Assembly (NCBI GenBank): GCA_017937095.1
Contig: JAGBEG010000008.1
Location: forward strand, 22,739-86,738
DNA: 64,000 nucleotides
DNA from: Roseburia sp.
GTDB lineage: Bacteria; Bacillota; Clostridia; Lachnospirales; Lachnospiraceae
Reading direction: 5' to 3'
Position numbers and translations under genes: made by a program. This document shows positions 8,491-18,327 of the stretch, piece by piece. The notes beneath the pieces were generated by a model. It was not told the origin of the DNA. It saw only the letters and a list, made by a program, of their open reading frames with translations, and did no database searches. Every line of letters begins with the position of its first letter. Positions within the stretch are counted from its first letter, which is position 1.

Positions 8491-8739
8491 TTATTCTCCC
8501 AAAAACCTCGCAAGCGCTTCCAACGCTTCTTCCTCGTCTTCTCCTTCTGCATCTACTACAACAGTCTCGCCGTTCATCAGCGCCAGGCTCATCATTCCCA
8601 TGATGCTCTTCGCATTCACGCGCGCCTCTCCCATCTCCAGATAGATTCTGCTCGCATATTTGTTTGCCACCTGCACCAGATTTGCAATCGGTCTTGCCTC
8701 AAGCTCCTCATGCATCTGAATTACCACACTTCTTTTCAT
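8491..8739 (-). CDS. HPr-family protein lacking the catalytic His (Crh-like)
   Basis: An 82-residue HPr fold. The PTS phosphorylation loop, normally GIHARP with His15, reads ELEARP, so the PTS histidine is Glu14 while the neighbouring Arg is kept. The regulatory serine loop VNAKSIMG is intact (Ser45, equivalent to Ser46). By analogy with Bacillus Crh (which has Gln at this place) it should be a substrate of HPr kinase but not a phosphocarrier in sugar uptake. The hprK gene is six genes upstream in the same block, and whiA and rapZ are neighbours as in the Bacillus crh locus. A catabolite-signalling role is inferred, not shown. Confidence 0.88.
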   Translation of the reverse strand: MKRSVVIQMHEELEARPIANLVQVANKYASRIYLEMGEARVNAKSIMGMMSLALMNGETVVVDAEGEDEEEALEALARFLGE

Positions 8740-8786
8740 TTCGTTTTCCCTCTCATTCTGCCGTCAAAGCGGCCTCACACAATACA

Positions 8787-9647
8787 CTACTGCCTCAGCC
8801 CTTCTGCGATCTCGCTGATCTTGCGGAGCCTGTGGTTTACCCCGGACTTACCGACCGGGGGATTCAGATACGTCCCCAATTCCGCGAGCGGCGCATCCGG
8901 ATATTCCAGCCGCAGCAGCGCCATCTCCTTGAGATTATCCGGCAGGCTCGATAAGCCTGCGGTCTCTCTTATATATTCAATGTCCGCAAGCTGCTTGACC
9001 GCGGCGTTTACCGTCTTGCTGATATTTGCCGTCTCACAATTCACTTTGCGGTTCACCGAATTACGCATTTCCTTTAAAATCCTGACGTTTTCCAGATTCA
9101 TGAGCGCCACATGTGCTTCCATGACATTTAAAATATCCACGATCTGTGCGCCTTCCTTTAAGTACACGATCTCATACTTTTTCCTTGCGACAATCTTCGC
9201 ATCCATTCCAAAACTGTTGATAACGTCTCTAAGCTGCTTTGCCTGCTCTAAATTCCTGCACACAATTTCAAAATGATAGGACTTATTGGGATCGCTGATC
9301 GATCCTCCCGCCAGAAACGCCCCCCGGATATATGCTCTCCTGCAGCAGTTCTGCTGTATCAATAGTCCCTTGACCGTCTCCGGCAGCACCGGTTCACGCG
9401 CCGACTCATCCCACATTTTCACGGAGGAAAACACGCGCCATGCGTCCTCTTCGGAACGGATTTCTTCTATATTATAAAGCTGCTTAAGCAGCAGATGATA
9501 CTTCTGTGCAACAAGCTGATTTTCCGACTCTGACACATTCGTCTTTCCCTCGAACGCAATCAGCGCCGCCAGTTCCGCGATCTGGCAATGTCTGCTCTTC
9601 CCCAGATGCTTCGCCAGCTCCTCCTTCACTTCACTTGAAAATGACAT
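8787..9647 (-). CDS. whiA: WhiA family DNA-binding protein
   Basis: A 286-residue protein with a degenerate LAGLIDADG homing-endonuclease-like N-terminal region (ALIAFEGK near residue 30; YIRGAFLAGGSISDP near residue 110) and a C-terminal helix-turn-helix. In Bacillus WhiA affects cell division and chromosome segregation; in Streptomyces it is a sporulation transcription factor. The start ATG follows GAGGTG; longer reading would run into the rapZ gap. It lies 50 bases after rapZ and 47 before the Crh-like gene. The usual intervening yvcK/glmR gene is absent. Confidence 0.95.
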   Translation of the reverse strand: MSFSSEVKEELAKHLGKSRHCQIAELAALIAFEGKTNVSESENQLVAQKYHLLLKQLYNIEEIRSEEDAWRVFSSVKMWDESAREPVLPETVKGLLIQQNCCRRAYIRGAFLAGGSISDPNKSYHFEIVCRNLEQAKQLRDVINSFGMDAKIVARKKYEIVYLKEGAQIVDILNVMEAHVALMNLENVRILKEMRNSVNRKVNCETANISKTVNAAVKQLADIEYIRETAGLSSLPDNLKEMALLRLEYPDAPLAELGTYLNPPVGKSGVNHRLRKISEIAEGLRQ

Positions 9648-9697
9648 ATCACACCTCAACGATCCATGCTGTTTGGTCTGCCGCTTCCGCCGCATTC

Positions 9698-10576
9698 TTA
9701 TTTGCCGCGCAGCGCATCCTTCCCGATATCCCGATGCTCGATCTTAAGCCCGTATTCCTTGTTGCCGGAAAGCGCCTGATAGAGTGCATTCGCGAGCGTC
9801 ACAGAACGGTGCTTCCCTCCGGTGCAGCCAATCGAAATGACAAGCTGATTCTTTCCCTCCGCAATATAATTCGGAATCAGAAAATTCAGCATATCCGACA
9901 GCTTGTCCAAAAAGATATGCGCCTCCTCAAACTGAAGCACATAATCCTGTATCTCCTTATCGTTTCCCGTCTTCGCGCGAAGCCCCTCCACATAATATGG
10001 GTTCGGCAGGAAACGCACATCGAAGACCAGATCGGAATCCGCCGGGATGCCGTACTTAAACCCAAAGGACAGAATCGTGATAAACAGATTCTTATAATCC
10101 TGATTCTGTACAAAAATCTTGTCCAGCTCCGCTTTGAGCTCTCTCGTCAAAAGCTGGCTGGTATCTATAATATAATCCGCGCCCTCTTTTAAGAACGCAA
10201 GTCTCTTTCTCTCTTCTGCAATTCCTTTATCCACGCGCTCGCCGCCCGAAAGCGGATGATTTCTTCTCGTCTCCTTGTAACGCTTGACAAGGACCGAATC
10301 CTCGGCGTCCAGAAAAAGGATTTCATAGCTTGCCCCTGTACTCCGGATGCGCTCCAGCACATCCTTAAGCTCCTCCAATGCCTGCCCGTTTCTGATATCG
10401 ATTCCAACCGCTACCTTCTGTAACTCCGCGTTCTGCTGCAGATCGGAGAGTTCCACGAACTTCTCCAACAGCGGAATCGGAAGATTATCGACACAGTAGA
10501 ATCCGATATCCTCCATCATTTTAATTGCCGTACTTTTTCCTGCCCCGGACATTCCGGTCAAAATTACGAATTTCAT
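9698..10576 (-). CDS. rapZ: RNase adapter / nucleotide-binding protein RapZ (YvcJ)
   Basis: A 292-residue P-loop protein with Walker A GMSGAGKS at residues 7-14 and the C-terminal signature GCTGGKHRSV. In E. coli RapZ senses glucosamine-6-phosphate and guides RNase E; in Firmicutes YvcJ has nucleotide-binding activity and is linked to competence, and its RNA role is unknown. The start ATG was chosen because it opens the P-loop domain and has GGAG upstream. It lies between murB and whiA in the conserved hprK-murB-rapZ-whiA order. Confidence 0.95.
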   Translation of the reverse strand: MKFVILTGMSGAGKSTAIKMMEDIGFYCVDNLPIPLLEKFVELSDLQQNAELQKVAVGIDIRNGQALEELKDVLERIRSTGASYEILFLDAEDSVLVKRYKETRRNHPLSGGERVDKGIAEERKRLAFLKEGADYIIDTSQLLTRELKAELDKIFVQNQDYKNLFITILSFGFKYGIPADSDLVFDVRFLPNPYYVEGLRAKTGNDKEIQDYVLQFEEAHIFLDKLSDMLNFLIPNYIAEGKNQLVISIGCTGGKHRSVTLANALYQALSGNKEYGLKIEHRDIGKDALRGK

Positions 10577-10662
10577 TTCAGCCAGTCTCCATTCCTGCGT
10601 ATTCCAGACATAACAGATGCTGCGCGCCATCTACAGAGACGGCGTCTCATCGACTTTCGGGA

Positions 10663-11571
10663 TCAAAACTCCCCGAGCATCTTGACCTCCGGCTCGAGCG
10701 TCACGTGAAATTGTCTCTCGACCTCGCATTTCACATCTTCCATCAGCTTTACGATATCCGCTGCCGTCGCGCCTCCCCGGTTGATGACGAACCCACAGTG
10801 CTTTTCCGCCACCTGCGCCCCGCCGACCTGATATCCGCGAAGCCCTGCATCCATAATCAGCTTGCCCGCAAAATATCCCTCCGGTCTCTTAAAGGTACTT
10901 CCCGCACTCGGATATTCAAGCGGCTGCTTTGCCATCCGCTGCCCTGCAAGCTCCTGCATCCGCGCCTTAATCTGCGCCGCATCCCCCGCCGCAAGATGAA
11001 ATACCGCCTCCAGCACAATATAGCCGTTCTTTAAAATACTGCTGCTGCGATAGCCCAGTTCCAATTCTTCCACGGAAAGCACTTTTTCGCGGCACTCCTG
11101 ATCCAATACGGTGACGCTTTCTATAATGTCCTTCATTTCTCCGCCGTATGCGCCCGCATTCATCACTACCGCGCCGCCGACCGTTCCCGGAATCCCCGCC
11201 GCAAATTCCATACCGGAAAGCCCCTGGGAAGCCGCCCGGCTTGCAGCCTGTGACAGGAGCGCTCCCGCTCCCGCCACAATCCGCTCACCGTCCGCTCTAA
11301 GCGTATTAAGCGCGCCCTTCGTCTCTATCACAACGCCGCGGATGCCCCCGTCTCCCACGAGAAGATTGCTTCCGTTGCCGATGATGCAGTATGGAGTCTG
11401 TTCCTTTTTGCAGAGTGCGACGACCTGCGCCAGCGCGCTTCTGTCCGGTGTCACAAGCACATCCGCCGGACCTCCCACGCGGAAGGTCGTGTGTCTGCTC
11501 ATCGGCTCCGCCAGCCGCACGCTGTCTTTCCCAACGATCTGTTCCAGTTGTTCCAAAAGCTGATTGTTCAT
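10663..11571 (-). CDS. murB: UDP-N-acetylenolpyruvoylglucosamine reductase
   Basis: A 302-residue FAD enzyme that reduces enolpyruvyl-UDP-GlcNAc to UDP-MurNAc with NADPH, the second step of peptidoglycan precursor synthesis. FAD-binding motifs GNGSNLLVGDGG and GIPGTVGGAVVMNAGAYG are visible, as is the catalytic-serine region YPSAGSTFKRP. The form lacks the extra loop of type I MurB, so it is a type II enzyme, as expected for Firmicutes. The gene begins two bases after the stop of the upstream peptidase gene, implying translational coupling. Confidence 0.95.
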   Translation of the reverse strand: MNNQLLEQLEQIVGKDSVRLAEPMSRHTTFRVGGPADVLVTPDRSALAQVVALCKKEQTPYCIIGNGSNLLVGDGGIRGVVIETKGALNTLRADGERIVAGAGALLSQAASRAASQGLSGMEFAAGIPGTVGGAVVMNAGAYGGEMKDIIESVTVLDQECREKVLSVEELELGYRSSSILKNGYIVLEAVFHLAAGDAAQIKARMQELAGQRMAKQPLEYPSAGSTFKRPEGYFAGKLIMDAGLRGYQVGGAQVAEKHCGFVINRGGATAADIVKLMEDVKCEVERQFHVTLEPEVKMLGEF

Positions 11572-11573
11572 GC

Positions 11574-12980
11574 TTATTCCTGCTCTTTCAAAAAAGCGAT
11601 ATAACCGCGATATGCCTCATATAAGTCCACTTTGCTGATGATTTCCCACGGCGCATGCATATTGAGCACCGCAACACCGCTGTCAATAACGCGCATTCCG
11701 TAATTCGCGAGAATATAAGCGATCGTTCCGCCGCCGCCCTGGTCTACCTTGCCAAGCTCCGCCGTCTGGAACGCCACCTCGTTCTTATCCATGATCGCAC
11801 GAAGCGCACCGACATACTCTGCGTTCGCATCGTTCGAACCGGACTTTCCTCTCGATCCGGTATACTTGTTGAACACGAGCCCTCTGCCGAAATATGCCGC
11901 GTTCCGCTTCGTCATGACCGACGGGAAATTCGGATCGAACGCCGCCGATACGTCAGAGGAGAGAACGCTCGAATTGCGAAGTGCACGCCTTAAGGCAAGC
12001 TCCGAATAGCCGCCCGCTGCATTCATGACTTCTGCGACTGTATTCTCGAAGAACCGCGACTGCATACCGCTCGCTCCGACGCTGCCGATCTCCTCCTTGT
12101 CAACCAGAAGACAGACACTTGTAAGTTCCGGCTCTTCCATCGCAAGCACCGCCTCAAAGGACGGGTAAGCGCACACTCTGTCGTCATGTCCGTAGCCCAT
12201 GATCATGCTGCGGTCAAAGCCATAGTCTCTCGCATCTCCCGCTGGTACGACCTCGATCTCCGCCGAAAGGAAATCCTCTTCCTCTATACCATATTCCGCA
12301 GTAAGGATTTTCATGATATTTGCTTTTACTTTCTCTTTTGCATTTTCTTTCTCATCCGCGTCATCCTTTGCAAGCGGAATGCTGCCGATGATCAAGTCAA
12401 GGTTCTCGCCCTCGATGACCTTCGCCGCCTTCTTGTCAAGCTGCTCGCCTGAGAGATGAACCAGAAGGTCGCTCACGCCGAATACCGGATCGCCCGGCTT
12501 GTCTCCGATGTTTACGGAAACGACCGTGCCGTCCTTCTTTGCGATCACGCCGTGCAGCGCTAACGGCAGCGTCACCCACTGATATTTCTTAATGCCGCCG
12601 TAATAGTGCGTATCAAGCATTGCAAAATCCGAGTCCTCATACAGCGGGTCCTGCTTTAAGTCCATACGCGGAGAGTCAATATGCGCTCCGAGGATATTCA
12701 TACCGCACTCCATGCTCTTCTTACCGATGACAAAAAGTGCAAGTCCCTTTCCCATGTTGTTCGCGTAGACCTTATCGCCTGCCTTAAGCTCTGTGCCGTC
12801 AGCGATTACCTCCTCAAGATTCTTAAAGCCCGCCGCCTTTGCGTCCGCCTCAAATCTTGTCACACACTCGCGCTCTGTCTTGCACTCCGAGAGGAACTTC
12901 CGATACTTCTCTGCAAAATCATATACTTCTGTTCTCTTCGCGCCTTCCGGGTATTTCTCCCATGCATTCATTCTTTCCAT
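11574..12980 (-). CDS. M18 family zinc aminopeptidase
   Basis: A 468-residue cytoplasmic aminopeptidase of the M18 (aspartyl aminopeptidase/LAP4) family. The zinc-binding signatures AHIDSPRMD near residue 100, DKEEIGSVG and GYGHDDRVCAYPSFEA are all present, so the active site looks complete. Length is normal for the clostridial branch. I start at the ATG with AAAGGAG eight bases upstream; a GTG three codons earlier directly abuts that site. Presence between hprK and murB is probably just operon packing. Substrate preference (acidic or neutral N-terminal residues) cannot be judged. Confidence 0.9.
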   Translation of the reverse strand: MERMNAWEKYPEGAKRTEVYDFAEKYRKFLSECKTERECVTRFEADAKAAGFKNLEEVIADGTELKAGDKVYANNMGKGLALFVIGKKSMECGMNILGAHIDSPRMDLKQDPLYEDSDFAMLDTHYYGGIKKYQWVTLPLALHGVIAKKDGTVVSVNIGDKPGDPVFGVSDLLVHLSGEQLDKKAAKVIEGENLDLIIGSIPLAKDDADEKENAKEKVKANIMKILTAEYGIEEEDFLSAEIEVVPAGDARDYGFDRSMIMGYGHDDRVCAYPSFEAVLAMEEPELTSVCLLVDKEEIGSVGASGMQSRFFENTVAEVMNAAGGYSELALRRALRNSSVLSSDVSAAFDPNFPSVMTKRNAAYFGRGLVFNKYTGSRGKSGSNDANAEYVGALRAIMDKNEVAFQTAELGKVDQGGGGTIAYILANYGMRVIDSGVAVLNMHAPWEIISKVDLYEAYRGYIAFLKEQE

Positions 12981-13068
12981 TTCTGCCACTCCTTTAAATC
13001 GTGTTTCTTTCTATTCGCAGTGCATCCGCCCGCTTCCGCAGATCCGCTTCGCCCTGCACTGTTCATTG

Positions 13069-14007
13069 CTATTCATCCTCGTCGGATTTCTTTGTCAGGT
13101 TCTCCTGCACACGGCGGTACAGCTCCTGTGCCGCATTGTAGCCCATCTTCTTCTGTCTGTGGTTGACTGCCGCAGCCTCGCAGATCACTGCAAGATTACG
13201 TCCTGCACGAATCGGCAGGGAATGGCATACGACCTTATTTCCAAGGAACTCGGTATACTCCTCCTCGAGTCCGAGGCGGTCATACTCATTGTCCTTCTTC
13301 CAATCCTCCAGCTTGATGACAAGATCGATCTGCTGCTTCTCCTTGACGCCCTCGACACCGAACAGGGTCTTAACGTCGATGATGCCGATACCGCGAAGCT
13401 CGATAAAGTACCGCGTGATATCCGGCGATGTGCCGATGAGCGTATGCTCATTGATCTTGCGGATCTCGACCACGTCGTCCGTCACGAGACGATGACCGCG
13501 GCGCACCAACTCCAGCGCCGCCTCGCTCTTACCGATGCCGCTCTCGCCCATGATAAGAAGTCCCTCGCCGTAGACGTCGACGAGCACGCCGTGAATCGTG
13601 ATGCACGGCGCAAGCTGCTCGCTCAGACAGTAAATCAGCTCCGCCATAAATTCTGAGGTGCTCCGCTTCGTTCCGAATACCGGAAGCTTGCTCTCCTCTG
13701 CGATTTTAAGAAACATCTCATCCGGCTGAAGATCCCGGCAGAAAATGACACACGGAATATCATATGCCATAAATTCACGATAGATTTTCTCCTTCTTCTT
13801 CTCATCCAACTGCTGTAAGTACGTGTACTCTACCGTACCGATAATCTGAACACGCGACTGCTCGAAGTGCTCAAAATATCCGCTCAACTGCAACGCCGGA
13901 CGATTGACATCGCGGATCATGATCCGATGCCCCTTTAGTTCCATATCCGGCAGGAAATTGTACAGATCCAGAATCTGCGCTACCTTTGCTACACCTACAC
14001 CACTCAT
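13069..14007 (-). CDS. hprK: HPr kinase/phosphorylase
   Basis: A 312-residue bifunctional enzyme that phosphorylates and dephosphorylates the regulatory serine of HPr and Crh in response to ATP, fructose-1,6-bisphosphate and phosphate. Walker A GESGIGKS is at residues 154-161, preceded by the N-terminal HprK domain and followed by the signature HRLVTDDVVEI and IELRGIGIIDV. Start ATG has AAAGGAG upstream. It is in the same block as the HPr-like protein that keeps only the serine site, making that protein its likely partner. Confidence 0.95.
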   Translation of the reverse strand: MSGVGVAKVAQILDLYNFLPDMELKGHRIMIRDVNRPALQLSGYFEHFEQSRVQIIGTVEYTYLQQLDEKKKEKIYREFMAYDIPCVIFCRDLQPDEMFLKIAEESKLPVFGTKRSTSEFMAELIYCLSEQLAPCITIHGVLVDVYGEGLLIMGESGIGKSEAALELVRRGHRLVTDDVVEIRKINEHTLIGTSPDITRYFIELRGIGIIDVKTLFGVEGVKEKQQIDLVIKLEDWKKDNEYDRLGLEEEYTEFLGNKVVCHSLPIRAGRNLAVICEAAAVNHRQKKMGYNAAQELYRRVQENLTKKSDEDE

Positions 14008-14072
14008 CCCTTACGCTCCTTTGTGATTGATTAATATATCATAAATATAGCATATCCACATACAATCTTCAA

Positions 14073-15959
14073 CTAATCAGAAACGTGGTTTTCCTGTTCC
14101 TTTTCCCGGAAAAACTGATACACCGAACGCGCCGCCTGCGGACTCATGGCGTCTGTCGCCGCAAGATCCTCCTCGCTCGCCTGTTTGATCGCCTCTAAGG
14201 ACTGATACTTCTTCATCAGCGCTTTCCGCCTTGCGGGTCCTACGCCCGGAATATCGTCGAGCACCGAATGCACCTGTTCCTTGCTGCGCAGAGAGCGGTG
14301 ATACTCGATGGCAAACCGGTGCGCCTCATCCTGGATTCTCGTAATCAGTTTAAAGCCCTCACTGCTCCGGTCGATCGGAATTTCCACATTATTATAGTAT
14401 AACCCACGGGTGCGGTGATAGTCATCCTTTACCATACCGCAGACCGGAATATTCAGATGAAGCTCATCGAGCACCGCAAGCGCGATATTTACCTGTCCGC
14501 GTCCGCCGTCCATCATAATAAGATCAGGGAAACGCGTGAAGCTTCCGTATTCTTCGGACAATTCCTTCTCGCTCATCTCCTCCATCTCACGCATTCCATG
14601 TGTGAACCTTCTCGTAAGCACCTCGCGCATCGACGCGTAATCATCCGGACCTGTAATGGTCTTAAGCTTAAATTTCCGGTAATCGCTGCGCTTGGGTCTG
14701 CCTTTTTCATAGACGATCATCGAACCGACCGTCTCAAAACCGTTCGTGTTCGAGATATCGAACGCCTCCACGCGCTGCAGATTCTCCATCTCAAGAAGCT
14801 TCTCAATCTCCTTAAGCGCGCCGATCGTGCGCCCCTCCTCGCGCTTGATCTTCTCCTTATCCTGTGAGAGAACAAGTTCTGCATTCTTCTGCGCCAGTTC
14901 CACCAGCTTTTCCTTCATGCCCTTCTGCGGCACGCGGATGTAGACCTTGCCGCCGCGTTTTGCAGCAAGCCAGTCCGCTAATATCTCCCGCTCCTCTACC
15001 TCCTCAGGCAGCATGATTTCACGCGGAATAAACGGCGTCCCGGAATAGAACTGTTTTATAAATGTAGAAAGTATCTGCGCTCCCGTATCTTCCGTTCCGA
15101 TCCGCACGTAGAAATGATCCCTTCCGATCAGTTTGCCGTCGCGGATGAAAAATACCTGCACGACCGCATCCCTGTCATCCGCCGCATATGCAATGATGTC
15201 CTTATCCTCCCCGTCATTGTGGGTAATTTTCTGCTTCTGCGCAATCTGCTTTACACTGCTTAAAAGCTCGCGGTACTCAATCGCCTTCTCAAATTCCATC
15301 GCGGCAGACGCCGCATTCATCTTCTCCTCAAGCGCGCGGATGACCGGCGCATAGTTGCCGTTTAAGAACTCAATGACAGCATCCACGCGCTCGCGGTATT
15401 CCTCCCTGCTGATATAGCCCTGACAGGGCGCCTGGCACTGATGAATATGATAGTTCAGGCACGGACGTTCCTTTCCGGTATCTCTTGGCAGATTCCGGCT
15501 GCAGGTACGAAGCTGATAAATCTTATTGACCAGCTCGATCGTATCCTTGACCGCTCCCGCACTTGTGTACGGTCCGAAATATCTGGACTTATCCTTTTTC
15601 TGCTGACGTGAAAAGAGGACTCTCGGAAAATCCTCCCCGAGAGTCACCCTGATATATGGATATGTCTTATCATCCCTGAGCATCGTGTTGTACTTGGGCC
15701 GGTGCTCCTTGATTAAATTACACTCTAACACGAGCGCTTCCAGTTCCGAGTCCGTGATGATATACTCAAAGCGCGCAATCTGTCTCACCATCTGCGCTTT
15801 CTTAAGCCCCTCGTCATGGCTCGGCTGAAAATACTGATGTACCCGCTTCCTGAGGCTGACCGCCTTACCGATATAGATAATCGCATCGCGGGCGTCATGC
15901 ATAATATAAACTCCCGGCTGATCCGGGAGTTTTTTCAATTCCTCTGCAATATCAAACAT
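14073..15959 (-). CDS. uvrC: Excinuclease ABC subunit C
   Basis: A 628-residue nucleotide excision repair nuclease that makes both incisions around lesions marked by UvrAB. Domains in order: N-terminal GIY-YIG nuclease ([18 protein letters not shown], residues 16-33), UVR motif near 200, RNase H-like nuclease domain in the second half, and C-terminal helix-hairpin-helix ([14 protein letters not shown]). Its ATG overlaps the ftsH stop by one base (TAATG), a clear sign of coupled translation. Confidence 0.96.
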   Translation of the reverse strand: MFDIAEELKKLPDQPGVYIMHDARDAIIYIGKAVSLRKRVHQYFQPSHDEGLKKAQMVRQIARFEYIITDSELEALVLECNLIKEHRPKYNTMLRDDKTYPYIRVTLGEDFPRVLFSRQQKKDKSRYFGPYTSAGAVKDTIELVNKIYQLRTCSRNLPRDTGKERPCLNYHIHQCQAPCQGYISREEYRERVDAVIEFLNGNYAPVIRALEEKMNAASAAMEFEKAIEYRELLSSVKQIAQKQKITHNDGEDKDIIAYAADDRDAVVQVFFIRDGKLIGRDHFYVRIGTEDTGAQILSTFIKQFYSGTPFIPREIMLPEEVEEREILADWLAAKRGGKVYIRVPQKGMKEKLVELAQKNAELVLSQDKEKIKREEGRTIGALKEIEKLLEMENLQRVEAFDISNTNGFETVGSMIVYEKGRPKRSDYRKFKLKTITGPDDYASMREVLTRRFTHGMREMEEMSEKELSEEYGSFTRFPDLIMMDGGRGQVNIALAVLDELHLNIPVCGMVKDDYHRTRGLYYNNVEIPIDRSSEGFKLITRIQDEAHRFAIEYHRSLRSKEQVHSVLDDIPGVGPARRKALMKKYQSLEAIKQASEEDLAATDAMSPQAARSVYQFFREKEQENHVSD

Positions 15960-18010
15960 TATTTGTCCTCATGATCGGATGTATTCCGCAGCAGTGAATC
16001 CTCATTCATCGGCTGCCCGTTTGGCTTCTGTTCTTCCAGATTCTGGCGTGCTTCTTCCGCCTGCTCGAAGAAGGTCTTCTTATCGTCGGCATTCTCCGGC
16101 TCCGGGATTCCCTTCAGTTCACGGAAAATCTTCATGAACTCCTTGCCGGTAATCGTCTCATGCTCATACAGATATTCTGAAATCTTGTCCAGCACCTCAC
16201 GGTTCTCCGTCAGAAGACGCATTGCCTCGTCATATGCGTTATTGATGATAGAGAGTACTTCCTTATCAATCTGTGCAGCCGTATCTTCACCGCAGATCAG
16301 TCCTGCACGGTTGTCAAGATACTGGTTCTCCACCGTTGCAAGGCACATCATGCCGAACTTCTCCGACATACCGTACTGCGTCACCATCGCCCGCGCGATT
16401 GCCGTCGCATTCTCGATATCATTCGCCGCACCGCTGGTCGCAGAGCCAAACACAAGCATCTCCGCTGCACGTCCCGCCATATAGGTCGTGATCTTGGCGA
16501 GAAGCTCTTCCTTGGTCTGTAAGAACTTCTCTTCCTCCGGCGTCTGCAAGGTATAGCCGAGCGCACCCATGGTACGCGGCACAATCGTAATCTTCTGCAC
16601 CGGCTCGGTATTCTTCTGCAATGCCGTCACCATCGCGTGACCGACCTCATGGTACGCCACAATCTTGCGCTCCTTATCGCTCATCACGCGGTCCTTCTTC
16701 TCCTTGCCGCCGACAGCGACCAGTTCAAACGCGTCAAATAAATCCGACTGGTTGACGAACTTTCTACCGTTCTTGACTGCGTTAATCGCCGCCTCATTGA
16801 TCATATTGGCGAGATCGGAACCGACCAGTCCTGCCGTTGCAAGTGCAAGCGCGTCCAGATCGACCGTCTCATCCATCATAACGTCCTTGGAATGTACCTT
16901 TAAGGTCTCAAGACGTCCCTTTAGATCCGGCTTATCCACGATGATCCTACGGTCAAAACGTCCCGGACGCAAGAGTGCCTTATCAAGCACCTCCGGGCGG
17001 TTCGTCGCCGCCAGGATCAGAAGTCCCTTAGAGGTATCAAATCCGTCCATCTCCGCGAGAAGCTGGTTCAATGTCTGCTCACGCTCGTCGTTGCCGCCGT
17101 AGCGGTTGTCACGGCTCTTACCGATCGCGTCAATCTCATCAATAAAGATAATACACGGTGCCTGCTTCTGCGCCTCCTTAAACAGATCACGCACACGGGA
17201 AGCGCCGACACCCACGAACATCTCGACGAAGTCAGAACCCGCGAGGGAAAAGAACGGTACCTTCGCCTCGCCTGCGACCGCCTTCGCGAGAAGCGTCTTA
17301 CCTGTACCCGGAGGTCCTACGAGCAGCGCTCCCTTCGGGAGCTTCGCTCCGATATCGCGGTATCGCTTCGGATTGTGCAGAAAATCGACGACCTCCTGCA
17401 AGGACTCCTTCGCCTCATCCTGTCCGGCGACATCCTTAAAGGTCACACCTGTCTGTTTCTCCACATATACCTTGGCGTTGCTCTTGCCGACGCCCATGGC
17501 TCCGCCGCCCATCCGGCGCATCACGACGCCCAGAATTACCCAGATTAAAATCAGCGGTATCAGATAGCTTAAAATACTGTAAATCCATGTCGAAGTATTG
17601 TCCGGGATCACCCCGTTGATTTCCACGCCCTTTTCCTTCAAAAGCGGAATCAGATCATCATCCGCCACGCGTCCGCAGTAATAGGTCACTTCATACGGCG
17701 TCTTCTGGTCGGTGTGAAGCGTAATGTCAATCTGATAAGAACCGATTTCAACCGATTCTACGCTGTGTCCTTCCCACTTCCCGGTGCCGTTGACCATATC
17801 GAGGAACTCCGAGTAGGAAACCTTCTGCGTGCTCATCTGATTGAACTGATTCGTCACCAGGCTCATCACAAAAAGCGCGATGAGCGAGATCAGTATGAAC
17901 GCCATGAGAAGCTGACCGTTATGATTTCCCTTGTCTCCGCCTCCGTTATTATTGTTGCCTCCGTTATGATTGCCGTTGTTGTAGCCATTATTAGGTCCCT
18001 GATTATCCAT
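15959..18010 (-). CDS. ftsH: ATP-dependent zinc metalloprotease FtsH (first of two)
   Basis: A 683-residue membrane AAA protease that degrades misfolded and regulatory membrane proteins. The N-terminus is an unusual Asn/Gly-rich tract (about 32 residues), then a transmembrane helix (33-54), a periplasm-side domain, a second helix (about 142-165), the AAA module with Walker A GPPGTGKT (233-240) and SRH, and the protease motif HEVGH. The start has GGAAAGGG upstream. It heads the long minus-strand block through uvrC. A second complete ftsH lies at 55.2-57.1 kb. Confidence 0.95.
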   Translation of the reverse strand: MDNQGPNNGYNNGNHNGGNNNNGGGDKGNHNGQLLMAFILISLIALFVMSLVTNQFNQMSTQKVSYSEFLDMVNGTGKWEGHSVESVEIGSYQIDITLHTDQKTPYEVTYYCGRVADDDLIPLLKEKGVEINGVIPDNTSTWIYSILSYLIPLILIWVILGVVMRRMGGGAMGVGKSNAKVYVEKQTGVTFKDVAGQDEAKESLQEVVDFLHNPKRYRDIGAKLPKGALLVGPPGTGKTLLAKAVAGEAKVPFFSLAGSDFVEMFVGVGASRVRDLFKEAQKQAPCIIFIDEIDAIGKSRDNRYGGNDEREQTLNQLLAEMDGFDTSKGLLILAATNRPEVLDKALLRPGRFDRRIIVDKPDLKGRLETLKVHSKDVMMDETVDLDALALATAGLVGSDLANMINEAAINAVKNGRKFVNQSDLFDAFELVAVGGKEKKDRVMSDKERKIVAYHEVGHAMVTALQKNTEPVQKITIVPRTMGALGYTLQTPEEEKFLQTKEELLAKITTYMAGRAAEMLVFGSATSGAANDIENATAIARAMVTQYGMSEKFGMMCLATVENQYLDNRAGLICGEDTAAQIDKEVLSIINNAYDEAMRLLTENREVLDKISEYLYEHETITGKEFMKIFRELKGIPEPENADDKKTFFEQAEEARQNLEEQKPNGQPMNEDSLLRNTSDHEDK

Positions 18011-18193
18011 ATAGTATTTACCCTTTCCAAACAGTCACAGCCTGCGCCATGACCGGATTCTTGTCGTATATCTTCTTTATTATATTGAAAAAGAAATACA
18101 AAAGCAATACGTACTTCGTGAACTTTTGTTGTCATTTCTAAATTATTTCTAAAATCCCGTCCAAAGATATTTTGATTCTTTTTGAAATTTTGC

Positions 18194-18222
18194 TGGATTT
18201 TAATGAAACTTAGTTGTATACT
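18194..18222 (+). promoter_or_regulatory. Predicted promoter of pyrG
   Basis: TGGATT (18194-18199), 17-base spacer, TATACT (18217-18222). It lies in the 317-base divergent region between ftsH and pyrG; no other gene is visible there. Confidence 0.5.
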
Positions 18223-18236
18223 AATTTGGTTATAGA

Positions 18237-18273
18237 GCGTCTTTTGGACGCGGCATGCGCTATCCGGCATGCC
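18237..18273 (+). promoter_or_regulatory. Two adjacent hairpins in the pyrG leader
   Basis: GCGTC/GACGC (18237-18251) is immediately followed by GGCATGC/GCATGCC (18252-18273). Neither has a T-run, so they are not a plain terminator. The Bacillus-type reiterative-transcription start (GGGC before T) is not evident. Confidence 0.4.
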
Positions 18274-18327
18274 AATAGCACAATTAGGATTTACATAACT
18301 GCACTTTAATATGAGGAGGAAAACCCT

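Noticed and set aside
18011-18270. Minus-strand frame upstream of ftsH as a separate small gene
   Set aside because: It overlaps the ftsH start region and promoter area and has no plausible ribosome site.
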